Source: SZUA-521 sp041738285
Lineage (GTDB): Bacteria > Pseudomonadota > Gammaproteobacteria > Pseudomonadales > Azotimanducaceae
DNA length: 13,219 nucleotides
Reading direction: 5' to 3'
NCBI GenBank assembly: GCA_041738285.1
Contig: JBGSQB010000058.1
Coordinates: forward strand, 1-13,219
In this document: in pieces, positions 1 to 7,897 of the stretch
Layout: the number at the start of each line of letters is the position of its first letter
How positions within the stretch are numbered: position 1 is the first letter of the stretch
Translations under genes and position numbers: made by a program
The notes under the pieces: generated by a model
What the model was told of the DNA's origin: nothing
Databases searched by the model: none
Seen by the model: only the letters and a program-made list of their open reading frames with translations

Positions 1-939
1 GACTATCACATCGAGTTCGCGCCGCCTCGCCTGATCGCGGGCGTGCGCCGGGCGTTTGCTCGCCGGCGCCCGCGCCCGGACTACCTGAGGGAAGTCGGTA
101 TTACGTACCTGGCGGTGATCGAACAACAGCGGGCGCTGCAGGAGGAAGTCACACGGCGATTGTCCGCCGAGGCCGAGGTTGCCCAACGCGATCGAGTGGA
201 ATCCCTCGGTCAGATCGCGGCAAGCGTTGCGCACGATTTCAACAATGTGCTGACCGTTGCGATGTCGCAGATCGATGAGATCCGCCATTCGCCCCCGGAG
301 GAACTTCAACGCCATGCCGATGACGCCATGCAGTCGCTTGAGCTCGCGGCGGCGCTGCCAAGGCGACTCCTGTCCTACGCGGCCCGACAACCCATGCCGG
401 GTGGCCGGTTATCGGTAAACGATGCGCTCGCTGCGCTCAAGCCAATGCTCGAATCGACCGTTGGCAGCGGCTGCGAAGTCACCATGGTGCTGGATGCGGG
501 TGCACCGCCCGTGGCGCTCGATCGTGACCAGTTCGAAAATGCGATTCTCAATCTCGTCGTCAACTCGCGTGACGCCATGGGCGGGTCCGGCCGGGTGACC
601 ATCACGTCCTCTTGTATCGATCACTTGCCGGATGCATCCCGAACCACAAGCGATGGCGCGGGCGTCTACGTGCGAGTTCGCGTCCGCGATGAAGGTTCGG
701 GCTTCACCAGCGTCGCGCTGCGGCGAGGATTCGATCCGTACTTCTCGACCAAACCCGTGGGCCAGGGTACCGGCCTTGGCTTGTCTTCCGTGTGGGGGTT
801 GGTGAAGCAAGCGGGCGGTCATGCGTCGCTTGCCAACCATCCAGCGGGCGGGGCGGTGATCGATCTGTACCTTCGTGCGGCCGACGACTCGGCGAGCACA
901 TCACAGGCGCACCTTGATGAGGCGCAGGAGAGCTGCTGA
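1..939 (+). CDS. Sensor histidine kinase, 5'-truncated by window edge
   Basis: This is the C-terminal 312 residues of a two-component sensor kinase. The frame is open to base 1, so the GTG at 43 is probably internal. Numbered from that GTG, the phosphoacceptor region is VAHDFNN with His64 (bases 232-234). The catalytic ATPase domain follows: N-box ENAILNLVVNSRDAMG (165-180), G1 box DEGSG (216-220), the DPYFSTKP segment (231-238) and G2 box GTGLGLSS (242-249). This arrangement matches the HisKA-HATPase class commonly found in PAS-containing and hybrid kinases, which autophosphorylate and pass phosphate to a response regulator. No receiver follows at the C-terminus. The first residues (DYHIEFAPP, then LIAGVRRAF) look like the last beta strand and helix of a degenerate receiver domain, with Glu where the conserved Lys would be; this is inference. 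A helical coiled stretch (about 20-50) joins it to the kinase. The stop lies 2 bases before the next gene, so they are probably co-transcribed. The cognate regulator is not identifiable here. Confidence 0.9.
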   Translation, partial: DYHIEFAPPRLIAGVRRAFARRRPRPDYLREVGITYLAVIEQQRALQEEVTRRLSAEAEVAQRDRVESLGQIAASVAHDFNNVLTVAMSQIDEIRHSPPEELQRHADDAMQSLELAAALPRRLLSYAARQPMPGGRLSVNDALAALKPMLESTVGSGCEVTMVLDAGAPPVALDRDQFENAILNLVVNSRDAMGGSGRVTITSSCIDHLPDASRTTSDGAGVYVRVRVRDEGSGFTSVALRRGFDPYFSTKPVGQGTGLGLSSVWGLVKQAGGHASLANHPAGGAVIDLYLRAADDSASTSQAHLDEAQESC

Positions 940-941
940 AA

Positions 942-3506
942 ATGAAAGTGCCCATGAGACTGGCTGTCATCGTGGTGATCGGTGTCGTGGCCGTGACGGT
1001 TGCTGCGGATGCGCGGGCGGCATCGGCTGATTATCTCGAGCCTGCCTTGCGTGAACGCGTCGAGACCCTGAAGCGCGATGTCGCAGTGCAACCTACCAAC
1101 TCGACCAACGCGGCGCAGCGGGTTGCGACGCTGTGGGCGTGGGCGAATGCCTATGCGGTCAACGGCGGTTACCTGCCCGTCAACCTCACTGCCATGGTGC
1201 GACCCGGTGTGGTCGAAGCGGCTGTAGCCGCCGCGGCGACCGATGCCTTCGTGCGCGAACTGGCGATGCTGGATGAAGATCCCGCTGCACTCGGCACGCT
1301 GTCTTCGGATGCTGGTCCCTTCGAAGCGCGCGCGTTTGCGACGTTCGAGCAGCGCTATCGAGTCGGCAGTCAGTCGATCACGCGCGGCGGAGGTATCGTC
1401 GTGGCGCGCCACTTCATGGCGGATCACGGCACCTTTCAGACGACTGATGCGTCGGCCGACAATTTCGTTTCCATACGCTGTTCCAACACGTCCGTTCGGT
1501 TCGTGGCGGATACGACGTCGGTGTCTGGCATGCACGGTGGATTTCGCGGCGCCGCGCAGGCGCTGATGTTCCGGGTCGATCGTGGTCAGCTGAACGCCGG
1601 TGACCTGGTCACGGTGACCTACGGTGATCGCAGCGGCGGCGGTCGCGGTCTGTTGATGCCGACCTTCTCGAGCGACCGCATGCCGTTTCCACTGTATGTG
1701 ATGCTCGATGCATCCGGCCATCAGTACTCACTGCCGATTCAAGCGGTGCAAGTCACGGGCGCTGCGGTCGCGGGTGTTCACGGTTTCGCACCCTCGGTCG
1801 TGCGACCGGGTGAGAAGTTCGAGGTGTCCGTCAGGGCTGAAGATGCGTTCTACAATCGCGCACGCACTCCGATTCCCGCCTGGCGTGTCACCGTCAACGG
1901 CGCGCCATTGCAGGATCTTGCGGCGGGAGATGGCGCGATCAGTTTGATCCCGGATGTGCATTTCGATGAGCCCGGCGTCTATCGTATCGCGATTACCTCC
2001 GCCGATGGCGCGATCACCGGCGTCGCCAACCCGATTGTGGTATCTGCGGACGCACCGCGGGTGTACTGGGGCGATACCCACGGCCATTCGGGATTCGCAG
2101 AGGGCATCGGCACGCCGGATCGATTCATGACCTGGGCGCGCGACGACGCCCGGCTCGACTTCGTCACCCATTCAGAGCACGACATCTGGATGGATGACTT
2201 CGAGTGGCAGGTATTGAAGAACAATGTGGAAAACTATTCGCAGGACGGCAGGTTCGTCGCCTTTCTCGGTTACGAGTGGACCACGCAAAACCTCTACGGT
2301 GGTCACCACAACGTGCTGTTCCGTACCCCACAGGGCCGTGAACGAATTGCCACCCAGTTCTACCCCACGTTGTCGCGTCTGTACGCGGGTCTGCGCGCGA
2401 AGCACGATGCAAAGGATGTGGTCGTCATTCCACATGCGCATCAGGCAGGCGACTATCGGATGAGCGATCCGGAACTCGAGCCGCTGGTGGAGATCATGTC
2501 TCAGCATGGCACGTTCGAGTGGTTTGGACGCATGTACCTTGGCCACGGGCATCAAGTGGGTTTCACGGCGGCGAGCGACAATCACCTGAGTCAGCCGGGC
2601 TACACGGCACCCAAAGGTCAAGGCTTGTCGCAGCGGGGCGGGCTCGGCGGTGTGCTTGCGCAAGCGCGCACCCGCGATTCGATCTTCGAGGCGATGAAGT
2701 CGCTGCGCGCCTATGCCACCACGGGAGAGCGCATCGTGCTCGATGTGACGCTAAACGATGCGGTGATGGGGCAACGGGCTCCGTTCAAGCGAGCGCGGCT
2801 GATGCGCGGTCGCGTTGTCGGCACCGCGCCGATCGAATCGATCACCGTGATGAAGAACGATCGCCAAGTATGGAATCGGGACTACGTCACGCCCGAATCC
2901 GACGTGCTGGCGGATGAGGAGACGTTCTATCTCAGTTTTTCCAGTGCCTCCGTTCCGGTACACCCCGGCGACAATCCCCGCGGATGGCGGCCATGGGGCG
3001 GTCATGTCGAGGTGATCGGAGCAACCCTTGCGAGCGCATCGCTCACTGATCTGACCAATCCCGATGTGCAGCACGTGCGGATCGATACAGCCAACCCCAA
3101 TCGTGTTGCCTTCGCCACATTGACCCGAGGCGACGACAGTTCGCTGCGACTGACGCTTCGTGGCGCGACTGCGGATACCGTCGTCAAAGTAAATCTCGAA
3201 CCAGGACGCGAGTTTGGTGGTGCGCCACCGGTGTATCGTCAGCAGGCCCGTGTTCCGGCTGCGGCGGTGGAGCTGGCGCTCGCTGAACTGAAACACGGCC
3301 GTGTGCAGCGCGAGCTGTCACTCGATGCATACACCGATACGGTCAGCCTGCGTCGTCGAATTGCAAACGGCGCGATGGACGCGCAGTTCGAGTTCGAAGA
3401 CGAGGGCGACGTGCAGGGCGACTACTACTATGTGCGCGTCAAACAGGTTGACGATGCGCTCGCGTGGTCGAGTCCGATCTGGGTGGGCGGATTTCCGAGT
3501 CGCTAG
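942..3506 (+). CDS. Secreted DUF3604 protein (PHP-like metal-dependent fold)
   Basis: This 854-residue protein belongs to the DUF3604 family, whose biochemical role I do not know to be established. A signal peptide is visible: basic start, hydrophobic core (7-21), and a likely cleavage after ADARA (about residue 26). A beta-rich region of about 340 residues precedes the family core. Core motifs are WGDTHGHSG (377-385), DFVTHSEHD (406-414), GYEWT (443-447), GGHHN (453-457), IPHAHQ (496-501), EIMSQHGTFEWFG (517-529) and AASDNH (543-548). The His/Asp/Glu pattern resembles PHP-type metal-dependent phosphoesterases, so a metal-dependent hydrolase acting outside the cytoplasm is likely, with unknown substrate. 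The C-terminal 250 residues look beta-rich. The ATG at 942 is chosen because AGGAG lies at 926-930, 11 bases upstream; the in-frame ATG at 954 would be too far from it. The gene sits 2 bases after a sensor kinase and 27 bases before a secreted esterase-like hydrolase, suggesting an operon. Confidence 0.88.
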   Translation: MKVPMRLAVIVVIGVVAVTVAADARAASADYLEPALRERVETLKRDVAVQPTNSTNAAQRVATLWAWANAYAVNGGYLPVNLTAMVRPGVVEAAVAAAATDAFVRELAMLDEDPAALGTLSSDAGPFEARAFATFEQRYRVGSQSITRGGGIVVARHFMADHGTFQTTDASADNFVSIRCSNTSVRFVADTTSVSGMHGGFRGAAQALMFRVDRGQLNAGDLVTVTYGDRSGGGRGLLMPTFSSDRMPFPLYVMLDASGHQYSLPIQAVQVTGAAVAGVHGFAPSVVRPGEKFEVSVRAEDAFYNRARTPIPAWRVTVNGAPLQDLAAGDGAISLIPDVHFDEPGVYRIAITSADGAITGVANPIVVSADAPRVYWGDTHGHSGFAEGIGTPDRFMTWARDDARLDFVTHSEHDIWMDDFEWQVLKNNVENYSQDGRFVAFLGYEWTTQNLYGGHHNVLFRTPQGRERIATQFYPTLSRLYAGLRAKHDAKDVVVIPHAHQAGDYRMSDPELEPLVEIMSQHGTFEWFGRMYLGHGHQVGFTAASDNHLSQPGYTAPKGQGLSQRGGLGGVLAQARTRDSIFEAMKSLRAYATTGERIVLDVTLNDAVMGQRAPFKRARLMRGRVVGTAPIESITVMKNDRQVWNRDYVTPESDVLADEETFYLSFSSASVPVHPGDNPRGWRPWGGHVEVIGATLASASLTDLTNPDVQHVRIDTANPNRVAFATLTRGDDSSLRLTLRGATADTVVKVNLEPGREFGGAPPVYRQQARVPAAAVELALAELKHGRVQRELSLDAYTDTVSLRRRIANGAMDAQFEFEDEGDVQGDYYYVRVKQVDDALAWSSPIWVGGFPSR

Positions 3507-3520
3507 CAATATGCAGGCTA

Positions 3521-3525
3521 GGAGG
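3521..3525 (+). promoter_or_regulatory. Ribosome binding site fixing a GTG start
   Basis: GGAGG lies 8 bases before the GTG at 3534. It decides the start of the hydrolase, because the nearby ATG at 3527 is in another frame and only 1 base from the Shine-Dalgarno sequence. The reading frame from the GTG also begins with a clean signal peptide. Confidence 0.75.
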
Positions 3526-3533
3526 AATGCGAG

Positions 3534-4583
3534 GTGAAACACTGGATATCGCTGATGCTGCTGGCGTGGAGCAGCTCGCTGTTTGCGAGCGAGTTTCTGC
3601 AGCTATCCGGCGCGCAGTGCACGACGCCTGCGTATCTGCACTGCCCCGACGAAGACTGCAGCACCGATCGCATCATCAATCAGGGCGCGGTCGTCGAGAT
3701 GGGAACCCGGCGCACGTACTTCCTCGACTATCCCTGCGACCTCAAGGCGGGTGAACCGGTGACGCTGATTCTCAGCTTGCATGGCGGCGGCTCGTACGGA
3801 AATTGGCAGCGGCACTACTTTCCGCTCCTCGACGTCAAGGACAAACACCGACTGGTCATTGCGACGCCCAACTCGCCGACCCGCGTATGGACCGAAGTTG
3901 ACGACGGCTATCTGCAGAACATCGTCGAAACCCTGGTCGAGGAAATCGGCAAGGCGAATGTGCGCGCATTCTGGCTGGTGGGTCACTCCCAGGGCGGCAT
4001 GACCTCGAACCGACTGCTGCGCACGCCGTTCTTTGCCGAGCGCGTGGATGGCTGGATGAGTCTTTCGGGCGGTCGTCTCGGCGGCAGTCCTGGAGTTCCC
4101 GTGGGTTGGGGGCCGCCGCGGACTGCGGGCACGCCGGCACCCACCGAGAAGGAAGTCGCCGACATGCAGGCTCGGTTTGCCGCCATGCGGGCAATGCTCA
4201 ATCAGTTACCGGAACAGCCGTTCTCTTTCGTCTTCACCACCGGCGAGCGTGAGATGGATGATGCTGGATTGCCCGTACAGTCCCTGTGGGCGCAGCAGCT
4301 AGGTTGTGCTGAGCGCGCCCCGCTCGGCGAAGTAAGCGATACGAAGGCTGGCTATGTTTACGACAGCGCGCGACAGAACCCGTCGAATCCATCGTGGGGC
4401 GGGCTACCCGGGCCGGGTGTCGCGACCGTCGCTGCGTACCGTGACTGCGCCGACGGTCGTGTCGTTGCGGACGTCGTGCGCTTGCAGAAGGGGCACACCG
4501 AAGGACTTGAACCCAACGTGACCGAGCGGCTCGTGCAGTTCATGACCGCGGCGCCCGGCGGCAAGATCCAGAAGCTGCAGTAG
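3534..4583 (+). CDS. Secreted alpha/beta hydrolase, PHB depolymerase/esterase-like
   Basis: A 349-residue serine hydrolase resembling the LpqC/polyhydroxybutyrate depolymerase and feruloyl esterase group, which cleave ester bonds of polymers or phenolic esters. The GTG start gives a signal peptide, MKHWISLMLLAWSSSLFAS, with cleavage near residue 19. The oxyanion-hole motif LHGGGSYGNW is at 82-91, the nucleophile elbow GHSQGG at 150-155 (Ser152) and the catalytic His is probably His321 in KGHTEGL. The acid is probably Asp242 or Asp243 in the TGEREMDDAG segment; which one is uncertain. Eight cysteines (29, 37, 42, 68, 258, 304 among them) fit a disulfide-bonded exported enzyme. It follows the DUF3604 gene by 27 bases and is probably its operon partner, suggesting that both act on the same extracellular or periplasmic substrate. 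The substrate cannot be read from sequence. It converges on the transglutaminase-like gene with only 3 bases between stops, leaving no room for a separate terminator. Confidence 0.87.
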   Translation: MKHWISLMLLAWSSSLFASEFLQLSGAQCTTPAYLHCPDEDCSTDRIINQGAVVEMGTRRTYFLDYPCDLKAGEPVTLILSLHGGGSYGNWQRHYFPLLDVKDKHRLVIATPNSPTRVWTEVDDGYLQNIVETLVEEIGKANVRAFWLVGHSQGGMTSNRLLRTPFFAERVDGWMSLSGGRLGGSPGVPVGWGPPRTAGTPAPTEKEVADMQARFAAMRAMLNQLPEQPFSFVFTTGEREMDDAGLPVQSLWAQQLGCAERAPLGEVSDTKAGYVYDSARQNPSNPSWGGLPGPGVATVAAYRDCADGRVVADVVRLQKGHTEGLEPNVTERLVQFMTAAPGGKIQKLQ

Positions 4584-4586
4584 TCG

Positions 4587-5405
4587 CTACGCGATGCCAT
4601 CGACTATCTCGTCGGCGCGCACGGTAAATCGCTTCAGTGTGTTCAGTCCGAAGGTGTTGCTGATCGCCACATCGGCCGCATCGCGTCCTCTGGCCATGAG
4701 CACTCTGCCGATACGACGTTCGTTGTTGCGCGGGTCGAACGTATACCAGCGGCCACCGAGATAGGCTTCGAACCAGGCGGCAAAGTCCATCGTCCCATGC
4801 GGCGGCGGTATGCCGATGTCGGTCAGATAGCCTGTACAGTAGCGCGCAGGAATGTTCATGCAGCGGCACAGCGCAACGGCCAGATGTGTGTAGTCGCGAC
4901 AGACCCCGACCCGCTCATTGAATGCTTCCCAGGCCGTTCGGGTGAAACGCGCGTTCTCATATCCGAACGCGATGCGTTGATGAACGAAATCGCAGATCGC
5001 CTGCACGCGTCCCCATCCGGTGGGTGATGTCTCGAACAGCCGCCAAGCCGTCTCCGAGAGAACGTCGGTTTCGCAGTAGCGGCTGCCGAGTAAGAACACG
5101 AGTGTCTCCTCTGGCAGGTCTTCCACCCGGTGCTGTATGGCATCCAGCGCCACGGGGTCTGCCATGCCGGTGTCCTTCACAATCGCATCGCTCGATAAGC
5201 GAAGCTCGCCGGCTGGGGCGACGATTCTGCTGCACCAGTTGCCGTAGGAGTCCCGGTACGCAGTGATCGGAACCGCCGGATCGGTGACGATGTGATCTGG
5301 AACGATGAGATCGGACGCACGCGTGTAGTGCACATGAAGCGTGAGGATCATCGGCGTCGGTTGGGGGAATTCATAGACGATGTCGTAGCCGACACGAATA
5401 CGCAC
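4587..5405 (-). CDS. Transglutaminase-like protein lacking the catalytic His
   Basis: A 272-residue, probably cytoplasmic protein of the transglutaminase-like superfamily, whose members are usually cysteine proteases or amidotransferases with a Cys-His-Asp triad. An N-terminal beta domain (1-100, starting RIRVGYDIVYEF) precedes the core. The nucleophile motif is GVCRDYTHLAVALCR (167-181, Cys169). The third triad member is Asp224 in WYTFDPRNN. The middle motif, normally HAW, reads MDFAAWFEAYLGGRW (206-220): Ala209 stands where the His should be. I recall relatives in proteobacteria that also vary at this position, so the change may be characteristic of the subfamily rather than a fresh mutation. 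The start is the GTG at 5405-5403, with GAGAGG 7 bases upstream (5413-5418); there is no better ATG. The gene diverges from the secreted protein at 5563. No signal peptide is visible. Enzymatic activity is uncertain, and a binding or altered catalytic role is possible. Confidence 0.86.
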   Translation of the reverse strand: MRIRVGYDIVYEFPQPTPMILTLHVHYTRASDLIVPDHIVTDPAVPITAYRDSYGNWCSRIVAPAGELRLSSDAIVKDTGMADPVALDAIQHRVEDLPEETLVFLLGSRYCETDVLSETAWRLFETSPTGWGRVQAICDFVHQRIAFGYENARFTRTAWEAFNERVGVCRDYTHLAVALCRCMNIPARYCTGYLTDIGIPPPHGTMDFAAWFEAYLGGRWYTFDPRNNERRIGRVLMARGRDAADVAISNTFGLNTLKRFTVRADEIVDGIA

Positions 5406-5562
5406 GGTTGGGCCTCTCGAGCGTGTGCAGTTGGAATCCTGAGATTCACCACGCTACCACATCGACCTGCATCGCGCGGTCATTGGCGAAGTTTGCCGAC
5501 GCGCGACAGATTTCCCGCTGGGGCGGCCTCTAGCAGAGTGCTGAACCAATCAGGAAAACACC

Positions 5563-6576
5563 ATGTATCGAAAAAGTACCGTTTCATTGCCTATTGCAGT
5601 GCTGCTGATGATGATCGGCGCTAACGCGTCCGCGACCGGATGGCACAAGCCGTCGCCAGGGACCTGCTTCGACACTACGCGAGTGATGAGAAGTGCGTGT
5701 CGCGCCGATATCGTCGATGACTACTACGAAAACACCGCCAAGTGCTTGAACAGCGACGAGGTTCGGCTATGCCGTCGCGATGCCTGGAACGAGTATCTCG
5801 CTGCACAGGGTGAATGCGGTGAACAGGCGCAGGCGCGAAATGCGTTGTGCAAGCGGCTACCGGACCCTGGTGCTTATGTTGTCGAACTCGATCCCAACGA
5901 TTTCAATGGCACCAATGGCGTTTGTGCCAGCGGACAGAACCGCTTCTTCCCCCTGATTCCCGGCACGGTGACGACCTTCGTCAATGACACCGACGAACCG
6001 GAAACGATCATAGTTACGGTGACCGAAGACACGCGTGAGATCGAGGGGATCGAAACCATCGTCGTGAATGATCGTGTGTTCGAGGGATTGCCGGACCAGG
6101 ATGGCGATCCATCCGGTGATCCGATCGAGGACACGGATGACTACTACGCCATCGATAAGGACTGCAATGTCTGGTATCTCGGCGAGATCGCGCAGAACTT
6201 CGAGGACGGATACCTGACCGATCTGGATGGCTCATTCATCGCGGGAGAAGAAGGCGCTCAGGCGGGGATCGTGATGTTGGCATCGCCGCAGGTTGGTGAC
6301 GTCTACCGGCAGGAGTTTGCGCTGGGTGACGCCGAGGATGCCGCCGAGGTGCTTGCACTCGATGCCGACATCATGGTCGACGGTGAAATCCATCTGCTCA
6401 ATGTCGACGGACAGAGCGTCAATTGCAATGGCGCTTGTCTGAAGACGGAGGACTTCATCGGCAACGAAGCCGACGCAGTCGAACTCAAGTTCTACGTCGA
6501 AGGCGTCGGCTTCGTTGCGGAGCAGCTGCCGGACGGCGAGGTAATCCTCGAGCTGGTCAAAATAGAACATCCGTAG
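5563..6576 (+). CDS. Secreted acidic protein with mirror-spaced cysteines, unknown function
   Basis: A 337-residue exported protein without known function. A signal peptide runs to about residue 24 (NASA/TG). Residues 33-98 look helical and carry six cysteines at 35, 46, 61, 70, 85 and 96. The spacings of 11, 15, 9, 15 and 11 are symmetric, which suits a disulfide-stapled helical bundle. The rest (120-335) is acidic and probably beta-rich. It carries motifs I recall from a family of uncharacterised secreted bacterial proteins: NRFFPLIPGT (126-135), NVWYLGE (202-208), GIVMLASPQVGDVYRQEF (235-252), AEDAAEVLAL (257-266) and ELKFYVEGVGFVAE (307-320). Four more cysteines occur at 121, 201, 288 and 292. 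Asp-rich segments (176-198) could bind cations; this is inference. The ATG has AGGA at 5552-5555, 7 bases upstream. The gene diverges from the transglutaminase-like gene and stands alone, with a hairpin downstream. Confidence 0.8.
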   Translation: MYRKSTVSLPIAVLLMMIGANASATGWHKPSPGTCFDTTRVMRSACRADIVDDYYENTAKCLNSDEVRLCRRDAWNEYLAAQGECGEQAQARNALCKRLPDPGAYVVELDPNDFNGTNGVCASGQNRFFPLIPGTVTTFVNDTDEPETIIVTVTEDTREIEGIETIVVNDRVFEGLPDQDGDPSGDPIEDTDDYYAIDKDCNVWYLGEIAQNFEDGYLTDLDGSFIAGEEGAQAGIVMLASPQVGDVYRQEFALGDAEDAAEVLALDADIMVDGEIHLLNVDGQSVNCNGACLKTEDFIGNEADAVELKFYVEGVGFVAEQLPDGEVILELVKIEHP

Positions 6577-6590
6577 TCGCAGTGGCGTAG

Positions 6591-6624
6591 GCGCGCGGTG
6601 GCGGCTGGCCGTACCACCGCGCGC
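6591..6624 (+). terminator. GC-rich hairpin downstream of the secreted protein gene
   Basis: An 11-base perfect inverted repeat, gcgcgcggtgg (6591-6601) and ccaccgcgcgc (6614-6624), begins 14 bases after the stop codon at 6576. The 12-base loop can pair further (cgg/ccg). No T-run follows, so it may be a hairpin that protects the 3' end or an imperfect intrinsic terminator. The remaining 220 bases before the next gene hold no feature I can support. Confidence 0.45.
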
Positions 6625-6847
6625 GCTCTGCGTCAGGCGACCGCCCGCTGGGGAGAGGTGAGCGCTTCGATCATCTTGAACGAATTGAGCCCCCGAACCG
6701 ATCCACCGGAGTTATTGCGGCAATCGGATTCGATGAGTTCAGCCGCTCGCGTCCCGGCAAATGCAGGTGCGGCGCGCGATGTATTGTGACCGCGATTGAA
6801 ACCGAGGAAGCTCGGCCCCACACATCGTTGATTCGCGTGAGTGACAG

Positions 6848-7897
6848 ATGCCATCCGTTGCCATCATCTGGTCCGCCGATGCGGCAGGAGTTGTAACTAC
6901 ACTTGCTCAAAGCCGCCTCGCGCGCGTTGCGGACGTTCTCGCGCGCCACGGCGTCGCGAGTGAAGGCGTGCCCTATCGCGATGGGGCGATCGCGCAGGTC
7001 CGTGAACGATTGAAGCGGTTCGATGGTGTCCTCGTGTGGGTCAATCCTGTCGAGCATGGCCGAGACCGCGCCTTACTCGATGAGCTGTTGCGCGAGGTCG
7101 CGGATCTCGGCCTCATGGTCAGCACGCATCCGGACGTCATCGACAAGCTCGGAACCAAAGATGTGCTGTACTCGACGCGGGCGATGAGTTGGGGTTGCGA
7201 CACTCGCCGATATCCAGACGCGCGGGCGCTCCGCACTGAGTTTCAGGAGAGCCTCGCGCGCCACCAACCGCGCGTCCTGAAACACAGCCGCGGAAATGGG
7301 GGCGAGGGCGTGTGGAAGGTCGAACTCGTGACGCAGGACGGTGAAGTCGCGCCACGCGTGCGCGTACGACATGCTCGACGCGGCAGCCAGGAAAGGGTGA
7401 TGCCATTGACCGAATTCATCGGTGGATTCGATCGCCATTTCGCCGCGGGCGGCAGCGTCATCGATCAGCCTTATCAGGCGCGGCTCGTCGACGGGATGGT
7501 TCGCTGCTATCTCGTGCGCGATACCGTCGTTGGCTTCGGTGAACAGTTGATCAACGCATTGTACCCGGCGGCTGATCCTGCTTCTTCGAGTCGTCCGCCG
7601 GAGCCTGGTCCACGACTCTACTATCCCACCAGCCGACCCGACTTTCAGGGTTTGCGGACGCGCATGGAAGTGGATTGGGTGCCGCAATTGTGCGACTCGC
7701 TCGATATGCAACGCGAGGAACTGCCGGTGATCTGGGACGCCGACTTCTTCTATGGGCCCAAGACGGCAGAAGGCGCGGACACCTATGTGCTGTGTGAGAT
7801 AAACGTCAGTTGCGTATATCCATTTCCCGACGATGCGTTGGAGCGGATCGGGGAAGAAGTACAGAAGCGGCTGGCGCGTCGCATCGAGCCGGTCTAG
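6848..7897 (+). CDS. ATP-grasp-type protein of the Cj0069/DUF6815 family
   Basis: A 349-residue cytoplasmic protein that I recognise as Cj0069-like (DUF6815), with ATP-grasp features; such enzymes join a carboxylate to an amine or other nucleophile using ATP, but the substrate of this family is not known to me. The N-terminal domain (1-95) looks like a Rossmann-type pre-ATP-grasp fold, including FDGVLVWVNPVEHGRDR (58-74) and VSTHPDVIDKLGTKDVL (91-107, candidate ATP-binding Lys104). The central motif VLKHSRGNGGEGVWKV (143-158) gives a lysine and a glycine-rich loop typical of nucleotide binding. WDADFFYG (296-303) and LCEINVS (315-321) supply probable Mg-binding Asp297, Glu317 and Asn319. The start is the ATG at 6848; its ribosome binding site is weak. 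The stop codon overlaps that of cbpM on the opposite strand (7894-7897). Neighbouring genes do not suggest a pathway. Confidence 0.8.
   Translation: MPSVAIIWSADAAGVVTTLAQSRLARVADVLARHGVASEGVPYRDGAIAQVRERLKRFDGVLVWVNPVEHGRDRALLDELLREVADLGLMVSTHPDVIDKLGTKDVLYSTRAMSWGCDTRRYPDARALRTEFQESLARHQPRVLKHSRGNGGEGVWKVELVTQDGEVAPRVRVRHARRGSQERVMPLTEFIGGFDRHFAAGGSVIDQPYQARLVDGMVRCYLVRDTVVGFGEQLINALYPAADPASSSRPPEPGPRLYYPTSRPDFQGLRTRMEVDWVPQLCDSLDMQREELPVIWDADFFYGPKTAEGADTYVLCEINVSCVYPFPDDALERIGEEVQKRLARRIEPV

Noticed and set aside
819..1721. A 300-codon minus-strand frame opposite the kinase and DUF3604 genes
   Set aside because: It is Arg/His-rich with no domain, and lies fully antisense to two well-supported genes; typical of shadow frames in GC-rich DNA.
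5434..5447. Small palindrome GAATC-CTGA-GATTC between the divergent transglutaminase and secreted-protein genes
   Set aside because: Only 5 bases per arm, which occurs by chance often; no promoter elements around it are clear enough to call an operator.
6598..6789. A 63-codon plus-strand open frame in the same gap
   Set aside because: It starts inside the GC-rich hairpin, has no ribosome binding site, and its composition is that of random GC-rich frames.
6633..6854. A 73-codon minus-strand open frame in the gap before the ATP-grasp gene
   Set aside because: No recognisable motif, no clear ribosome binding site, and it overlaps the start region of the ATP-grasp gene. A gene remnant is possible but cannot be supported.
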